From Sipunculus nudus (lineage: Eukaryota; Annelida; Sipuncula; Golfingiida; Sipunculidae), in the NCBI GenBank assembly GCA_026874595.1, contig CM049318.1, forward strand, positions 36,229,956 to 36,293,955: 64,000 nt of DNA. Direction: 5' to 3'. The notes beneath the pieces were generated by a model. The model did not search any database, was not told the origin of the DNA, and saw only the letters and a program-made list of their open reading frames with translations. The number at the start of each line of letters is the position of its first letter. The stretch's first letter is position 1. The position numbers were made by a program, and so were the translations under genes. Of the stretch, positions 1-10,949 are shown in pieces.

Positions 1-1690
1 TCCTTATTTTCTCACAACGCCCCTTTCTCACAATACCCCTTCTGACTGGAACGTCCCTTGATCAATGGATGGTCAGACCTTAAGCTGAATTACCCCATAC
101 CTTTCCGAATGGAAGTGCTCCCTCCCAATACTATCGATAACTACTGCGTGTACATAAATGTCTACACATTTAAAGTAATCAATACACCACGCATTCATTA
201 CAGTGTTCTTGAACTACAAATGTATTGCATGTTTATTTTAAAATTCCTACTTAAAAGGGAAAAGTCTTTTGGCGAATCTCTAGCCCATTTTTTATAGTTA
301 ATGAATTGATTGAAAATATGAACATGTGAGTTTTTTTGTTGTAAGACAGATTTGCAATGAAGAAAAGTTTGCTAAGAAGAAAACTTGTCAGCAAAGTGTC
401 AGCATCGTCATACCCTCAAGTCTGTGGTATCCGTGAATAACTCAGCTGCCACAGACCTCGTATTGTGAAGATGAATTTCAGCATCTCTTAGCAGTGTGTT
501 GAATAAGTACAAGTTTAAAAAAATAAAATGTTTAACAAATGATAATGATACAATTTTTATATATATAAAAAAACTCTGGTCCCAGTAAATTATAGGTTCG
601 GATGCAGTGGAAAAATAATTTTCTGCGGTTTAAAAATAAGGGACGATAATGAAAAAAACTGGTTTGTGAAGTAATCATTGAATATTTTGTCAACAAACGA
701 AATGTTGTTAAACAATGTTTCAAATCACTTAAGTGTTGAGTCATCCTATTGTCCAATCTCCATGTTCTTTATTTTATACAACAACAACTAACCCTGCCAA
801 TTTGCTCCGAGGATATAGAAGTGTTTAAACGTTTAAATTATATTTGTCGAATGTATAAAGGTTTAGTAACTGTGACTCTGATTTAATTTTATTCTGAAAA
901 GTATTCTGAATTCACTTTTTTTCAGATTTTAAATCTATTTTAAAATTAAAATGCCCATTTATCGGATTGTTTTCACAAATTTCACTAATTATGGTCACAA
1001 AGGAGACTGCACATATGGCAATGTTATTTTACAAAACATACGACGTTGCTTTTTAACGGAGACGCAGATAGAAGTACAGAAAAATGTGTGGGCAGTCCTG
1101 TCCTCTCAATGGCAAAACCCTGAATCCGCCACTGAATAAGATGTGTGTAGGTTCTTTAAATTTAGAATCCTTTGGCTATCCTATTTATGTCGCAGAATAG
1201 ACCTGCCGGGTATTTATGTAATATAAACTGTAATATAAAAAGTTATTCCATGCCTTAATTGAGATAAGTAAGTAACGTCTTCACTGTTTCTTCATTCCAA
1301 GAGCCTGTCCACGGAGCAGGGTGAATCAATGAAATGTCAATAGAAGTGCATCAGAATTATGCTTTGCTTATGAGTACATCATTTGCTTATGAGTACATCA
1401 GGTTTTTGCACAATAAAAGTTGCAACGTAGTCAATGCGGGCCTTCTGTACAATTATTCGCCTGTTTAATTTTAGGAGATTCACGATACTTTGCACACGTC
1501 ATTGATAAACAAGATCGGGATATGTGGAACTGGCAAGTTGAGTGAGCTTCAGTTTACCTGTTTCTAATGGACCATGGTCCCCTGACTATAGCGTTATTAA
1601 AATACTTTCACTCTAGACGGGAAAAACGGATTGACGCAGTCTAAGGTATTGCGAATTATAAGGATTGTAAAGCATGAAAATATATACTAT
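1..1690. other. AT-rich non-coding stretch
   Basis: I see no gene here. The open frames are short, have no recognisable motif and no convincing splice sites. A small direct duplication of a 19-bp motif (TTGCTTATGAGTACATCA) sits near 1365-1400. Nothing else is structured. Confidence 0.5.
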
Positions 1691-1691
1691 A

Positions 1692-2128
1692 TACTGTGGT
1701 TGCCTTTTTGTTCGCGAGGGTTATAATTTCGCGATATTCGCGAATGGGAAATAATCGCGAAAATTAAACCCTCGGGAATAGTTGGCCAATTGAGTATGCC
1801 CTTCTTATTTAATGTAGCCAATACTTGTATGGGAATAGATTAGAACAATAAGAAATTTTATAATAAGTTACAGCTATGCAGGTATAGAGGAAAACGTTCC
1901 CTTAAATTTGAACTCAACTACCTTTGCTGTGTGTACGGGCCCATCGTTATATGAAAAGAATATCACAAACTCATGACTTATTCTCATTTTATAATACACA
2001 CAGGAATGGCTTTACCAAAGATTTTGTTATTGGTTCTGGTTAGAACGCGAAAATGAAACCCTCGCAAAACATTAAAAATGGAGAAATCGCGAAATTTCAG
2101 CCTCGCGAATATGAAGCCAACCACAGTA
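1692..2128. mobile_element. TIR mini-element (MITE) next to a lectin exon
   Basis: Imperfect terminal inverted repeats of about 43 bp face each other. The left arm starts CTGTGGTTGCC at 1694 and the right arm is its reverse complement, ending at 2126. Both arms carry TTCGCGA-type CG-rich blocks. TA dinucleotides at 1692-1693 and 2127-2128 fit a TA target-site duplication, as in Tc1/mariner-type MITEs. The interior (about 350 bp) codes for nothing recognisable. The right end lies only about 7 bp inside the intron that follows the lectin exon on the minus strand. I see the inverted repeat directly; the superfamily is an inference. Confidence 0.6.
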
Positions 2129-2135
2129 TGCTTAC

Positions 2136-2351
2136 GATGAATCACTAAGCTGACATTGTTCCTTATGATCTTTTGTATATGCTGCATTTCTTCATCTGTT
2201 TCGATGCTGATGAGTGAGGCACCTTTTTCTAAACACATCCGCTGCGCGCCAGGATAATTATGGCGTGTTGATGGTCGGAATTCGTAACAGGAGTTACCTT
2301 TATATACATCTTGTGTATAGAGGTACCCAAACGGTGGCTGACAACAAGGTC
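2136..2351 (-). pseudogene. Isolated C-type lectin domain exon (N-terminal half)
   Basis: On the minus strand an acceptor (AAATAG) precedes an exon of 216 nt with a phase-1 start and end and a donor GTAAGC. It encodes the first half of a C-type lectin domain: PFGYLYTQD, then GNSCYEF, the first helix with MCLEKGASL, and the helix-2 motif ISIETDEEMQHIQ. It matches exon 3 of the intact lectin at 44.9-49.3 kb in size, phase and motifs. No signal-peptide exon, N-terminal module exon or C-terminal lectin exon could be found on this strand nearby, and a MITE sits just inside the downstream intron. It is either a stranded exon of a broken copy or part of a gene whose other exons lie far off or outside the window. 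The exon itself has no stop. Confidence 0.6.
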
Positions 2352-3655
2352 CTATTTAAAACGTAATTATCCATTATATTTATGTTAACATTAGCCCCAT
2401 ACAACAATAAAGTGCTTAGTTTAAGGAGGGAACTGTTATATATAGTTAAGGGCTTAACATACTATGTGTTTAGAATATAGTTTCATAAAGGCGTCTTGTT
2501 CTGAAAGAAAAAAAAAACTGTGGAGTGGACCAGATGGTAGTTCTGTTGCATTCTGAACCGAGCGTATGTGCAGTTACTCAATAGATTGGTTTCTTTTATT
2601 TTACGTATAAAAACTGCTTTTACATTTTAAAGAACGTTTCTTTCAAGAAGAGATAAGAGATCTTACTTGATGTGGAGTATGCTTTCAATATACAAATTGT
2701 ACAGTAAGCGTTGAAATCATTGGCTCGTTTTCGTTTGATTTATCTTATTCATCGATAAATATAAATAACAGTAATTCGCACAAAACATATATATGCAGAA
2801 ATATCACCTCCCAGGAGAAGGCAATTTCTAAACCAGTAGCATGATATTCAAGGGCTAGTACTATGGCCTTAATATTTGAAACCCTTTTTAGCTTCATAAA
2901 TGAAGACAAACGAGCACTATTACTGTTAGTGAACACATCTGGAGACATGTTTAAAAGTTAGAATAATTAATAAAAACAGCCATGTTTTTATCTAATGAGT
3001 CAGGTGTCATGTACTCACTGCACGCTGTGCGTTCTTTATTTCCTTGCAGGAGGGTGAGCAGATCTAAGATTGGTTCAACATTATTCTTGAGCCCTTGACA
3101 CAACCCGAACTTTGATCTATGTGTCTCTCTCCTCTGTCGGGTATCTAAACTGAAGGACCCTGGAACACTTGCTATGAAGATTAAACATTGTTACCGGTAT
3201 AACATGTGCCAATACGTATTTGTTAGTATCGGTATCTTAAATTGCTGTTTTGCAAACGCAGATAGTACATGTGTATATAAAATATAATATTTGACTAGAT
3301 ATTTGCAATCACAAATCGATCACTGGAAGCCTCAGTTGACGCTTGCAAACAGAATCGACATTAAGGATTCGGCATTGGAGTGCACGGGCTGGGAAATTAG
3401 GTAAAGGTCCAAAATAAATATAAGTTGCAAATTTGACACTAAAAACACAAAAAAAAGACACAAAAAAATGTTGTTCATAGGACAATGCTTGGAAATCGGC
3501 CATAAATCAGATATATTTAAATCTCATAACACCTGATTGTTGGCTTATATGATAATGATACCTGTTTTGAAAACGAATAACTTCATATCAGAATTTAAAG
3601 GAAATGATGGTTTGACGTGATTTTCATAAACAACAAGGACTCTATGAACATTCAT
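2352..3655. other. Non-coding stretch
   Basis: I looked on the minus strand for upstream exons of the 2136-2351 lectin exon and found none with matching phase or motif. There are only short unrelated open frames. Nothing else is recognised. Confidence 0.4.
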
Positions 3656-3659
3656 ATTC

Positions 3660-3765
3660 AAGGGAAGGTATTAATCGTAGCACAAGCACAAATGCATAGG
3701 CTGGATATACCAAGGCCCCTCCTATCACTGGTACTAACGTAGACATTTGCCAGACAGAAGAATAA
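3660..3765 (-). repeat. Left arm of a distant inverted repeat with a hydrophobic reading frame
   Basis: About 105 bp here is close to the reverse complement of 9803-9905. Both copies keep one open frame that reads (minus strand here) SVWQMSTL, PVIGGALVYPAY, AFVLVLRLIP, which looks like a single membrane-spanning segment. The partner copy has a possible acceptor before PVIGG and a possible donor after RFIPV, both phase 1, so this may be a duplicated membrane exon. The parent protein is not recognised. The arms enclose about 6 kb including the whole tandem-repeat element. Confidence 0.5.
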
Positions 3766-3874
3766 AAATTGCAATTGATGATTTTGATCTCCCAGGGCCT
3801 AAGAAACTCCATCCACAAAATCTTTTCTACCAAAACATTATTGTAGGAAATATTCGCATAAACGCTTGAGGCCT

Positions 3875-3902
3875 CCCCCCCCCCCCCCCCACACACACAC
3901 AC
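3875..3902. repeat. C16 homopolymer plus (AC)n
   Basis: A run of 16 C (3875-3890) is followed directly by six AC units. On the minus strand it is a G16 tract. It is a simple repeat with no associated gene. Confidence 0.9.
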
Positions 3903-5020
3903 ATTTGAAGAAGGCTTGCGTTGTTGAATATAAAGTTACAACACTGTGTGAAATATATTTTTCCTTCACATTTAATATGTCTGACAACTCTATTTAACAA
4001 CATATTTGCCCTGTACACGTCGCGTGCACAGCATAGTGATCAGAGGTGTGTACCTGTTTATTCACATATACTTATTTGACACACTATATGCCGTCGTTGA
4101 GCTATGTTGGAAAACGGAAAATGCGACTCGTTTTATGCATGACCAGCTTTTTAACACTTTTTATAGATTTAAATTTTGTAAACAGCTTTTAATAATATAT
4201 ATTTAAAGAGCAAAAATAGTTCTTAATATGACACAAACGGTAATATGTAACCTTTATAAAGTTTACCTGTTAATGGTAATAAGAGACAGAATAGCTCCAT
4301 GACCTGTCTTGCCGGTTTGTCTCCAAATGGTACTGCGATATACTTTTATATTATACTACTCTCCGAAGTCTTCCATTATGGCCGCTGAGATGTCGGTAAA
4401 GGATTCTGTACAAAAAGGGTATTAGTCACCTCAGTGAACTTCATACAACATTTATGTACAAACGAACTTGTAAATTGAAATGTTATGGATTAGTACACAA
4501 ACGCCTGTCAAAGGACAAACAAATCAATTAAGATGAAATGAACTGGCTAACGTTTTCATGTGAAAGACATCCTACAGATGAATCATGATACCCAGCCAGT
4601 GTCTTTTAATCTGTGTTAGATGAGGAATCCAGGTTGTTTTTATTCACTTTATTGACAGCTCCATGAAATTAAATGCATATTGACAATGATTATTGTTCAT
4701 AAACACGACTTTCATCAAGACTCATCTTATGTACTCAAATGTTCTCCATTATCGATCACAGAATATTTATTGAGGTATATAATAACCAGTAAAGGCTGCT
4801 GCAAATAGGATTAAATGGCTGGAACCAGTCTCATTTTATTTATATTTAGTAAAATTGACAGAACCATTAGCGAAAATATAACCTAAACCTAACAAAGGAG
4901 AACTTTTAAAATTAAGTTTCATTAGGCCGAACTCACGATAAACCAGAAAAAAAAATGAAACAGCTTTATAAAACGATATTGTTTTAAGTTTACAATTGTT
5001 TCCAAATTGTTTCCATTTTT
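3903..5020. other. Non-coding stretch
   Basis: I recognise no exon, repeat family or RNA gene here. Confidence 0.4.
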
Positions 5021-5058
5021 AGCTCAGCTGACTGAAAGTCATCTGAGCTATAGCGATC

Positions 5059-5117
5059 ACTCTTTGTCCGTCGTCCGTCTGTATGTCCATCTGTCTGTCT
5101 GTCTGTCCGTCTGTCCG
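5059..5117 (+). repeat. GTCY microsatellite
   Basis: An imperfect (GTCC/GTCT)n run with TGTCTGTCTGTCTGTCCG at its centre. It lies between the left hairpin and the first 337-bp unit and marks this element class. Confidence 0.85.
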
Positions 5118-8100
5118 TTAACCAGGCACATATCGTAACCGCTGGACCTAGAACCTTGTAACTTGGGATTCTGAGAGGTCCATGAAAAATCTCCTTGGAA
5201 ACCAGAAATTAGGTCTTTGTTACCCATATCCTTCGAGCTATGGGGCCCCAAAGTACCCCCCCAGAAAAGTAAAAAAATTCATACAAAACTTCAATATCTC
5301 ATTAACTACTTGACTGATGGTCATGATTTTTGGCATACATATTGACCATGAGATGTGTCATCACTTCCTGCAGACTGGTGGCGCCACCTGAATTTTTCGA
5401 TTTTTTACGAATTTTTTTCTCTATTTTTGATACCTTTAAAAATGTGAACATTTGTTAACAAGGCACAAATCGTAAAGACTGGACCTAGAATCTTCATTCT
5501 CGACATACTGAGAGACCTATGAAAAAGTCTCCATGGAAACCAGAAATTAGGTCTCTGTTACCCATATCCTTTGAGCTATGGGGCCCCAAAGTACCCCCAG
5601 AAAAGTAAAAAAATTCATACAAAACTTCAATATCTCATTAACTACTTGACTGATGGTCATGATTTTTGGCATACATATTGACCATGAGATGTGTCATCAC
5701 TTCCTGCAGACTGGTGGCGCCACCTGTATTTTTCGATTTTTTACGAATTTTTTTCTCTATTTTTGATACCTTTAAAAATGTGAACATTTGTTAACAAGGC
5801 ACAAATCGTAAAGACTGGACCTAGAATCTTCATTCTCGACATACTGAGAGACCTATGAAAAAGTCTCCATGGAAACCAGAAATTAGGTCTCTGTTACCCA
5901 TATCCTTTGAGCTATGGGGCCCCAAAGTACCCCCCAGAAAAGTCAAAAATTTCATACAAAAGCTTCAATATCTCATTAAATACTTGACTGATGGTCATGA
6001 TTTTTGACATATATTGATTATGAGATGTTCCGTCACTTCCTGCAGACTGGTGGCGCCACCTGTATCATTCAGTTTTTTACGAATTTTTTCTCTATTTTTG
6101 AGACCTTTCAAAATGTGAACATCTGTTAACAAGGCACAAATCGTAAAGACTGGACCTAGAATCCTAATTCTTGACACACTGAGAGGTCCATGAAAAAAAA
6201 AACCTTGGAAACCAGAAATTAGGTCTCTGTTAACCATATCCTTCGAGCTATGGGGCCCCAAAGTACACTCCAGAGTAGTCAAAAATTTCATACAAAAAAC
6301 TTCAATATCTCAATAACTACATCACTGATGGTCATGATTTTTGGCATACATATTGATTATGAGATGTTCCATTAGTTCCTGCAGACTGGTGGCGCCACCT
6401 GTATTGTTCGATTTTTTATGATTTTTTTTCTCTATTTTTGAGCCCTTTCAAAATGTGAACATCTGTTAACAAGGCACAAATCGTAAAGACTGGACCTAGA
6501 ATCTTCATTCTCAACACACTGAGAGACCTATAAAAAAGTCTCCATGGAAACCAGAAATTAGGTCTCTGTGACCCATATCCTTCGAGCTATGGGGCCCCAA
6601 AGTACCCCCCAGAGTAGTCAAAAATTTCATACAAAAACTTCAATATCTCATTAAATACTTGACTGATGGTCATGATTTTTGGCATACATATTGATTATGA
6701 GATGTTCCGTCACTTCCTGCAGACTTGTGGCGCCACCTGTATCATTTAGTTTTTTACGAATTTTTTCTCTATTTTTGAGACCTTTCAAAATGTGAACATC
6801 TGTTAACAAGGCACAAATCGTAAAGACTGGACCTAGAATCCTAATTCTTGACACACTGAGAGGTCCATGAAAAAAAAACCTTGGAAACCAGAAATTAGGT
6901 CTCTGTTAACCATATCCTTCGAGCTATGGGGCCCCAAAGTACCCCCCAGAGTAGTCAAAAATTTCATACAAAAAACTTCAATATCTCAATAACTACATCA
7001 CTGATGGTCATGATTTTTGGCATACATATTGATTATGAGATGTTCCATCAGTTCCTGCAGACTGGTGGCGCCACCTGTATTGTTCGATTTTTTATGATTT
7101 TTTTTCTCTATTTTTGAGCCCTTTCAAAATGTGAACATCTGTTAACAAGGCACAAATCGTAAAGACTGGACCTAGAATCTTAAATCTTGACACACTGAGA
7201 GGTCCATGAAAAATCTCCTTGGAAACCAGAAATTAGGTCTCTGTTAACCATATCCTTCGAGCTATGGGGCCCAAAGTACCCCCCAGAGTAGTCAAAAATT
7301 TCATACAAAAACTTCAATATCTCAATATCTACATCACTGATGGTCATGATTTTTGGCATACATATTGATTATGAGATGTTCCATTAGTTCCTGCAGACTG
7401 GTGGTGCCACCTGTATTGTTTGATTTTTTATGAATTTTTTTCTCTATTTTTGAGCCCTTTCAAAATGTGAACATTTGTTAACAAGGCACAAATCGTAAAG
7501 ACTAGACCTAGAATCTGAAATCTTGACACACTGAGAGGTCCATGAAAATCTCCTTGGAAACCAGAAATTAGGTCTCTGTTACCCATATCCTTCGAGCTAT
7601 GGGGCCCCAAAGTACCCCCCAGAGTAGTCAAAAATTTCATACAAAAACTTCAATATCTCAATAACTACATCACTGATGGTCATGATTTGTGGCATAACTA
7701 TTGATCATGAGATGTGTCATCACTTCCTGCAGACTTGTGGCGCCACCTGTATCATTCGATTATATATGAATTTTTTTTCTCTATTTTTGAGACCTTTAAA
7801 GATATGAACATCTGTTAACAGGGCACAAATCATAAAAACTGGACCTAGAATCTTCATTCTTGACACACAGGGAAACCCATGAAAATTCTCCATGGAAACC
7901 TGAAATTAGGTCTCTGTTACCCATATTCTTTAGGCTGTATGGCTCCAAAATACCCCCCAGAATAATGGAAAATTTGATACAAAAAGTGCAGTATCTCAAT
8001 AACTACAACACTGATGGTCATGTTTTCGGCATACATATTGATCATGAGCTGTTCCATCAGTTTCTGCAGACTGGGTGCGCCACCTCTATTTTTTTCAAAT

Positions 8101-8440
8101 TTTTACGAATTTTTTTCTCTTTTTTTTTTGAGACCTTTAAAGATGTGGTTGTCTGTCAACAGGGTACAAATTGCAAAAACTGGACCTAGAAACTTCATTC
8201 TTGTCATGCAAGGAGGCCCATGAAGAGTGACTGTGGAAACTTGAAATTAGGTCTCTGTTAGTGGTACCCATATCCTTCAAGCTATAGGACTCTGAAGTAT
8301 CCCTAAGAATAATGGACAATTTGATACAAAAGCTGAAGTATCTGAACAACTAATGCGGAGATCATCATGATTCTTTGCATGAATATTGACCATTAAGTGT
8401 TTTTATTAGTTTCTGCAGACTGGTGGAGCCACCTGTATTT
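5117..8440 (+). repeat. 337-bp tandem repeat array, about 10 units
   Basis: The anchor GTTAACAAGGCACAAATCGT recurs at 5117, 5454, 5790, 6125, 6465, 6802, 7141, 7477, 7814 and 8155, with spacings of 335-341 bp. Each unit also holds CTGGACCTAGAATC, CTATGGGGCCCCAAAGTAC, TGATGGTCATGATTTTTGGC and the palindromic core TGGTGGCGCCACCTG. Outer units (5117, 7814, 8155) are more diverged than central ones, as expected if unequal exchange homogenises the centre. The minus-strand open frames across the array merely reflect the repeat period. Confidence 0.9.
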
Positions 8441-8519
8441 TTGTATCCTCCAAAACGAAGTTTTGCAGATACTATGTTTTTGACCGAGTTCCTCCGCCGC
8501 CGCCACGTTTGTTTCCAGG

Positions 8520-9620
8520 GGCTCCTCTGAGAAAAATGGACCGATTTTTCGAAACTTACACCAATTATTGAGTCACATGTGAACTAGTGCCTAACCAATT
8601 TGTGTTGACCTCTGACCTTTCCCCTGTATCCAGCGTCCATTTGTGCGTCCGTTTCCACACATAAACCCTCATATCTCGGGAACCGATTGACAAATCAGGA
8701 AATAAAATTTATACAAATGTAGCCCTTGGATTGCTTTATAACCTACACAAAAATGGTGGCGCCACCTGTAACCATATTTGCACAGTGTCCATCTGTTCAT
8801 CTGCCTTGGGTTAAAATCACTCATATCTCTGCAGTGAATTGACAAATTCACCTGAAGTTCGGCATGCATATACATCCAGGATAGCTTTCTTGATTTCATG
8901 ACAGATGGCGCCACCTACATTCACGTTCACGCTGATCACTTCCAAGCTCATATCTCGGGAACCGTTTAACCGATTGGGCCAAAATTTTGCATGTGTATAG
9001 ATCTCACATAGCTCTTTATCATACGCAAAACTGGTGGCGCCACCTGCAACCATTTATGCACAGCGTCTGTCTGTTTTCTGCCGTGGGATAATGTCACTTA
9101 TATATGGGCAGTGGTTTGACATATCTGCCTTAAATTTTGCAGTTTTATACATCCTGGATAGCTTTCTTGATTTTATGACAGGTGGCGCCACCTATATTCT
9201 AGTTTATGCTGCAGACATCCGAGCTCATATCTCGGGAACCGTTTGAACGATTGGGCCAAAATTTTGCATGTGTATAGATCTCACATAGGTCTTTATCAGA
9301 CACAAAACTGGAAGGGCCACTTGCAACCATTTTTGCACAGCGTCTGTCTGTTGGTCTGCCGTCGGCTAAAATCACTCATATACATGTAGTGGTTTGACTT
9401 TTCTGCCTAAAATTGTGCATATGTATACAACTTGGACAGCTTTCAGGATTTGTGGTAGGTGGCACAACCTACATACACATTTAGGCTGCAGACATGCATG
9501 CTAATATGCAACATACCTCACTCTATTTCCCCTGCAACTCAATCCATGCCTCACTTCAACCGTTCCACTCTGATTTTGGCGGATACACGTAGTCACTTGT
9601 CGGCTACCCGTATTCTAGAT
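8520..9620 (+). repeat. Second tandem array, alternating 150/127-bp half-units
   Basis: CTCATATCTCGGGAACC-type starts recur at 8668, 8947 and 9224. Variant starts (ATCTCTGCAGTG, TATGGGCAGTGG, ACATGTAGTGG) lie at 8820, 9097 and 9374. Spacings alternate about 152, 127, 150, 127, 150, giving a dimer of about 277 bp. Most units carry GGTGGCGCCACCT, shared with the 337-bp array. Confidence 0.8.
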
Positions 9621-9802
9621 TTTAAAGTTTACACATTTTTTCTCTATTTTTGAGATATATAAATACAGACTAAATCTTGGCCTGTTGGTTAATCTGTTTG
9701 ATGCTTCAGTTGAATGGGTATATACTACCATTCTGATGATAAAATTTCCTTTTGCGAATCTCTCCTAGTCAGCTGAGCGTCATGACCCATGGGTCACTTG
9801 TT

Positions 9803-9905
9803 TTTTCTTCTGTCTGGCCAATGTCTTCGTTAGAACCAGTGATAGGAGGGGCCTTGGTATGTCCAGTCTATGCATTTGTGCTTGTGCTACGATTTATTCC
9901 TGTCG
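9803..9905 (+). repeat. Right arm of the inverted repeat with a hydrophobic reading frame
   Basis: This is the partner of 3660-3765. The plus strand reads SVWPMSSL, PVIGGALVCPVY, AFVLVLRFIPV. A pyrimidine-rich tract (TTTTTTCTTCTGTCTGG) leads to an AG before the PVIGG segment, and the frame runs into GTAAAT, so a phase 1-1 exon of about 72 nt is possible. Substitutions between the two arms largely keep residues of similar character. It may be an exon relic; the gene is unknown. Confidence 0.45.
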
Positions 9906-10208
9906 GGTAAATTTTATATTAAATTTATTTTAAAAATTTCCGCGTATTAAGGATCGATCCGATTATACAATATTTTACAACGACTATTAATGACTCTGCA
10001 TTAATTACTATATAAAGAAACCTTTCAAACCTGTGCTACGTGTTCATAATTGTACTTTGATTCTCGCAAGGTGTAAATAAGAACTGCGCTTAAGGTCAAA
10101 CTACCTTGGTTTAATTAATATATACTAATATATATATTAATATATTACAATGATTTAACAACAATGATATATACATATTTTTAATCCTTTGACTTTTCTC
10201 CTTTAGAT

Positions 10209-10283
<75 letters not shown>

Positions 10284-10850
10284 TAATTTTATATTAATTT
10301 TGCTTTGAAGATTTTAAACGCTAAATATTACACATTATGCAATTGGCCAGCATGTAAAAGTAGTAGTGAAAGTTAATACAAATTTTTCCTAGCTTTTTTT
10401 GATAATTTATTTCAGTCTTTTTCCTATCAAATTTGAAATTCTTTTTAATATTCGGTGATACAAAAAAAAACGCAAATTTATCTTAAATGGCGTATAACTG
10501 TTAAACAAAAATAAATATTGGAAAAATTTTAAAAAAATGTCATTTAAGCTTACATATCCACAGACGCATATGGGAAATCTGAAATTTCAATTTTTGTTTT
10601 TTTTTTTTAAATATCGCCCTGAAATCCGTGCAATCTGTTAAATTGTCATTTTCAAAAATGGCCAAAAACTGTCTGGGAAGAGTAATTTCTTGTGCAACGG
10701 GAAACAAGAATATTTGCGCAAGGGACAGTCATATATTTTCATTATATATTCTGATCTGAATTGGTTTCGAAATACAAAATTAAAAATGAACTAATTTGTC
10801 ATAGCATAAGTAAAAATTTTAACGCGAAATGAAAACTCGAGAACTGTCAA
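9906..10850. other. AT-rich spacer with long (AT)n
   Basis: It contains an (AT)n microsatellite at about 10207-10280 broken by a few TACAT steps. I recognise nothing coding. Confidence 0.5.
10207..10281. repeat. (AT)n microsatellite
   Basis: About 75 bp of nearly uninterrupted AT dinucleotides, with two TACATA interruptions. Confidence 0.95.
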
Positions 10851-10949
10851 ACAGAAGCAGACGGAGCTTACTGCTCGGAAATTCTGGTCATCGGAATTTA
10901 GAACATAGGCCACTCCGCCGGAAGACACAAAAGGTGTGAAAAGACTGAT

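Larger units (their letters stand above)
5021..9800 (+). mobile_element. Composite GTCY/tandem-core element with terminal hairpins (Helentron-derived HINE or pearl-like)
   Basis: The left end (5021-5049) is a near-perfect hairpin: AGCTCAGCTGACT, a GAA loop, then AGTCATCTGAGCT. It is followed by GCGATCACTCTTTGTCCG and a GTCC/GTCT microsatellite to about 5117. The body holds two tandem arrays (about 5117-8440 and 8520-9620). The right end (about 9765-9800) carries GTCAGCTGAGCG and a 14-bp palindrome TGACCCATGGGTCA followed by CTTG. A left hairpin, a GTCY microsatellite, a tandem core and a 3' hairpin are the known layout of Helentron-associated (HINE/DINE-1) and bivalve pearl elements. It has no transposase, so it would be non-autonomous. 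The layout is visible; the family name is an inference. Confidence 0.6.

Noticed and set aside
5995-6291. 98-residue minus-strand open frame with similar frames in neighbouring units
   Set aside because: It arises from the 337-bp repeat; the frame is not kept across all units and has no domain.
5021-9800. CRISPR-like regular repeats
   Set aside because: Units are hundreds of bases long, without short spacers, in an animal genome; they are satellite-type tandem repeats.
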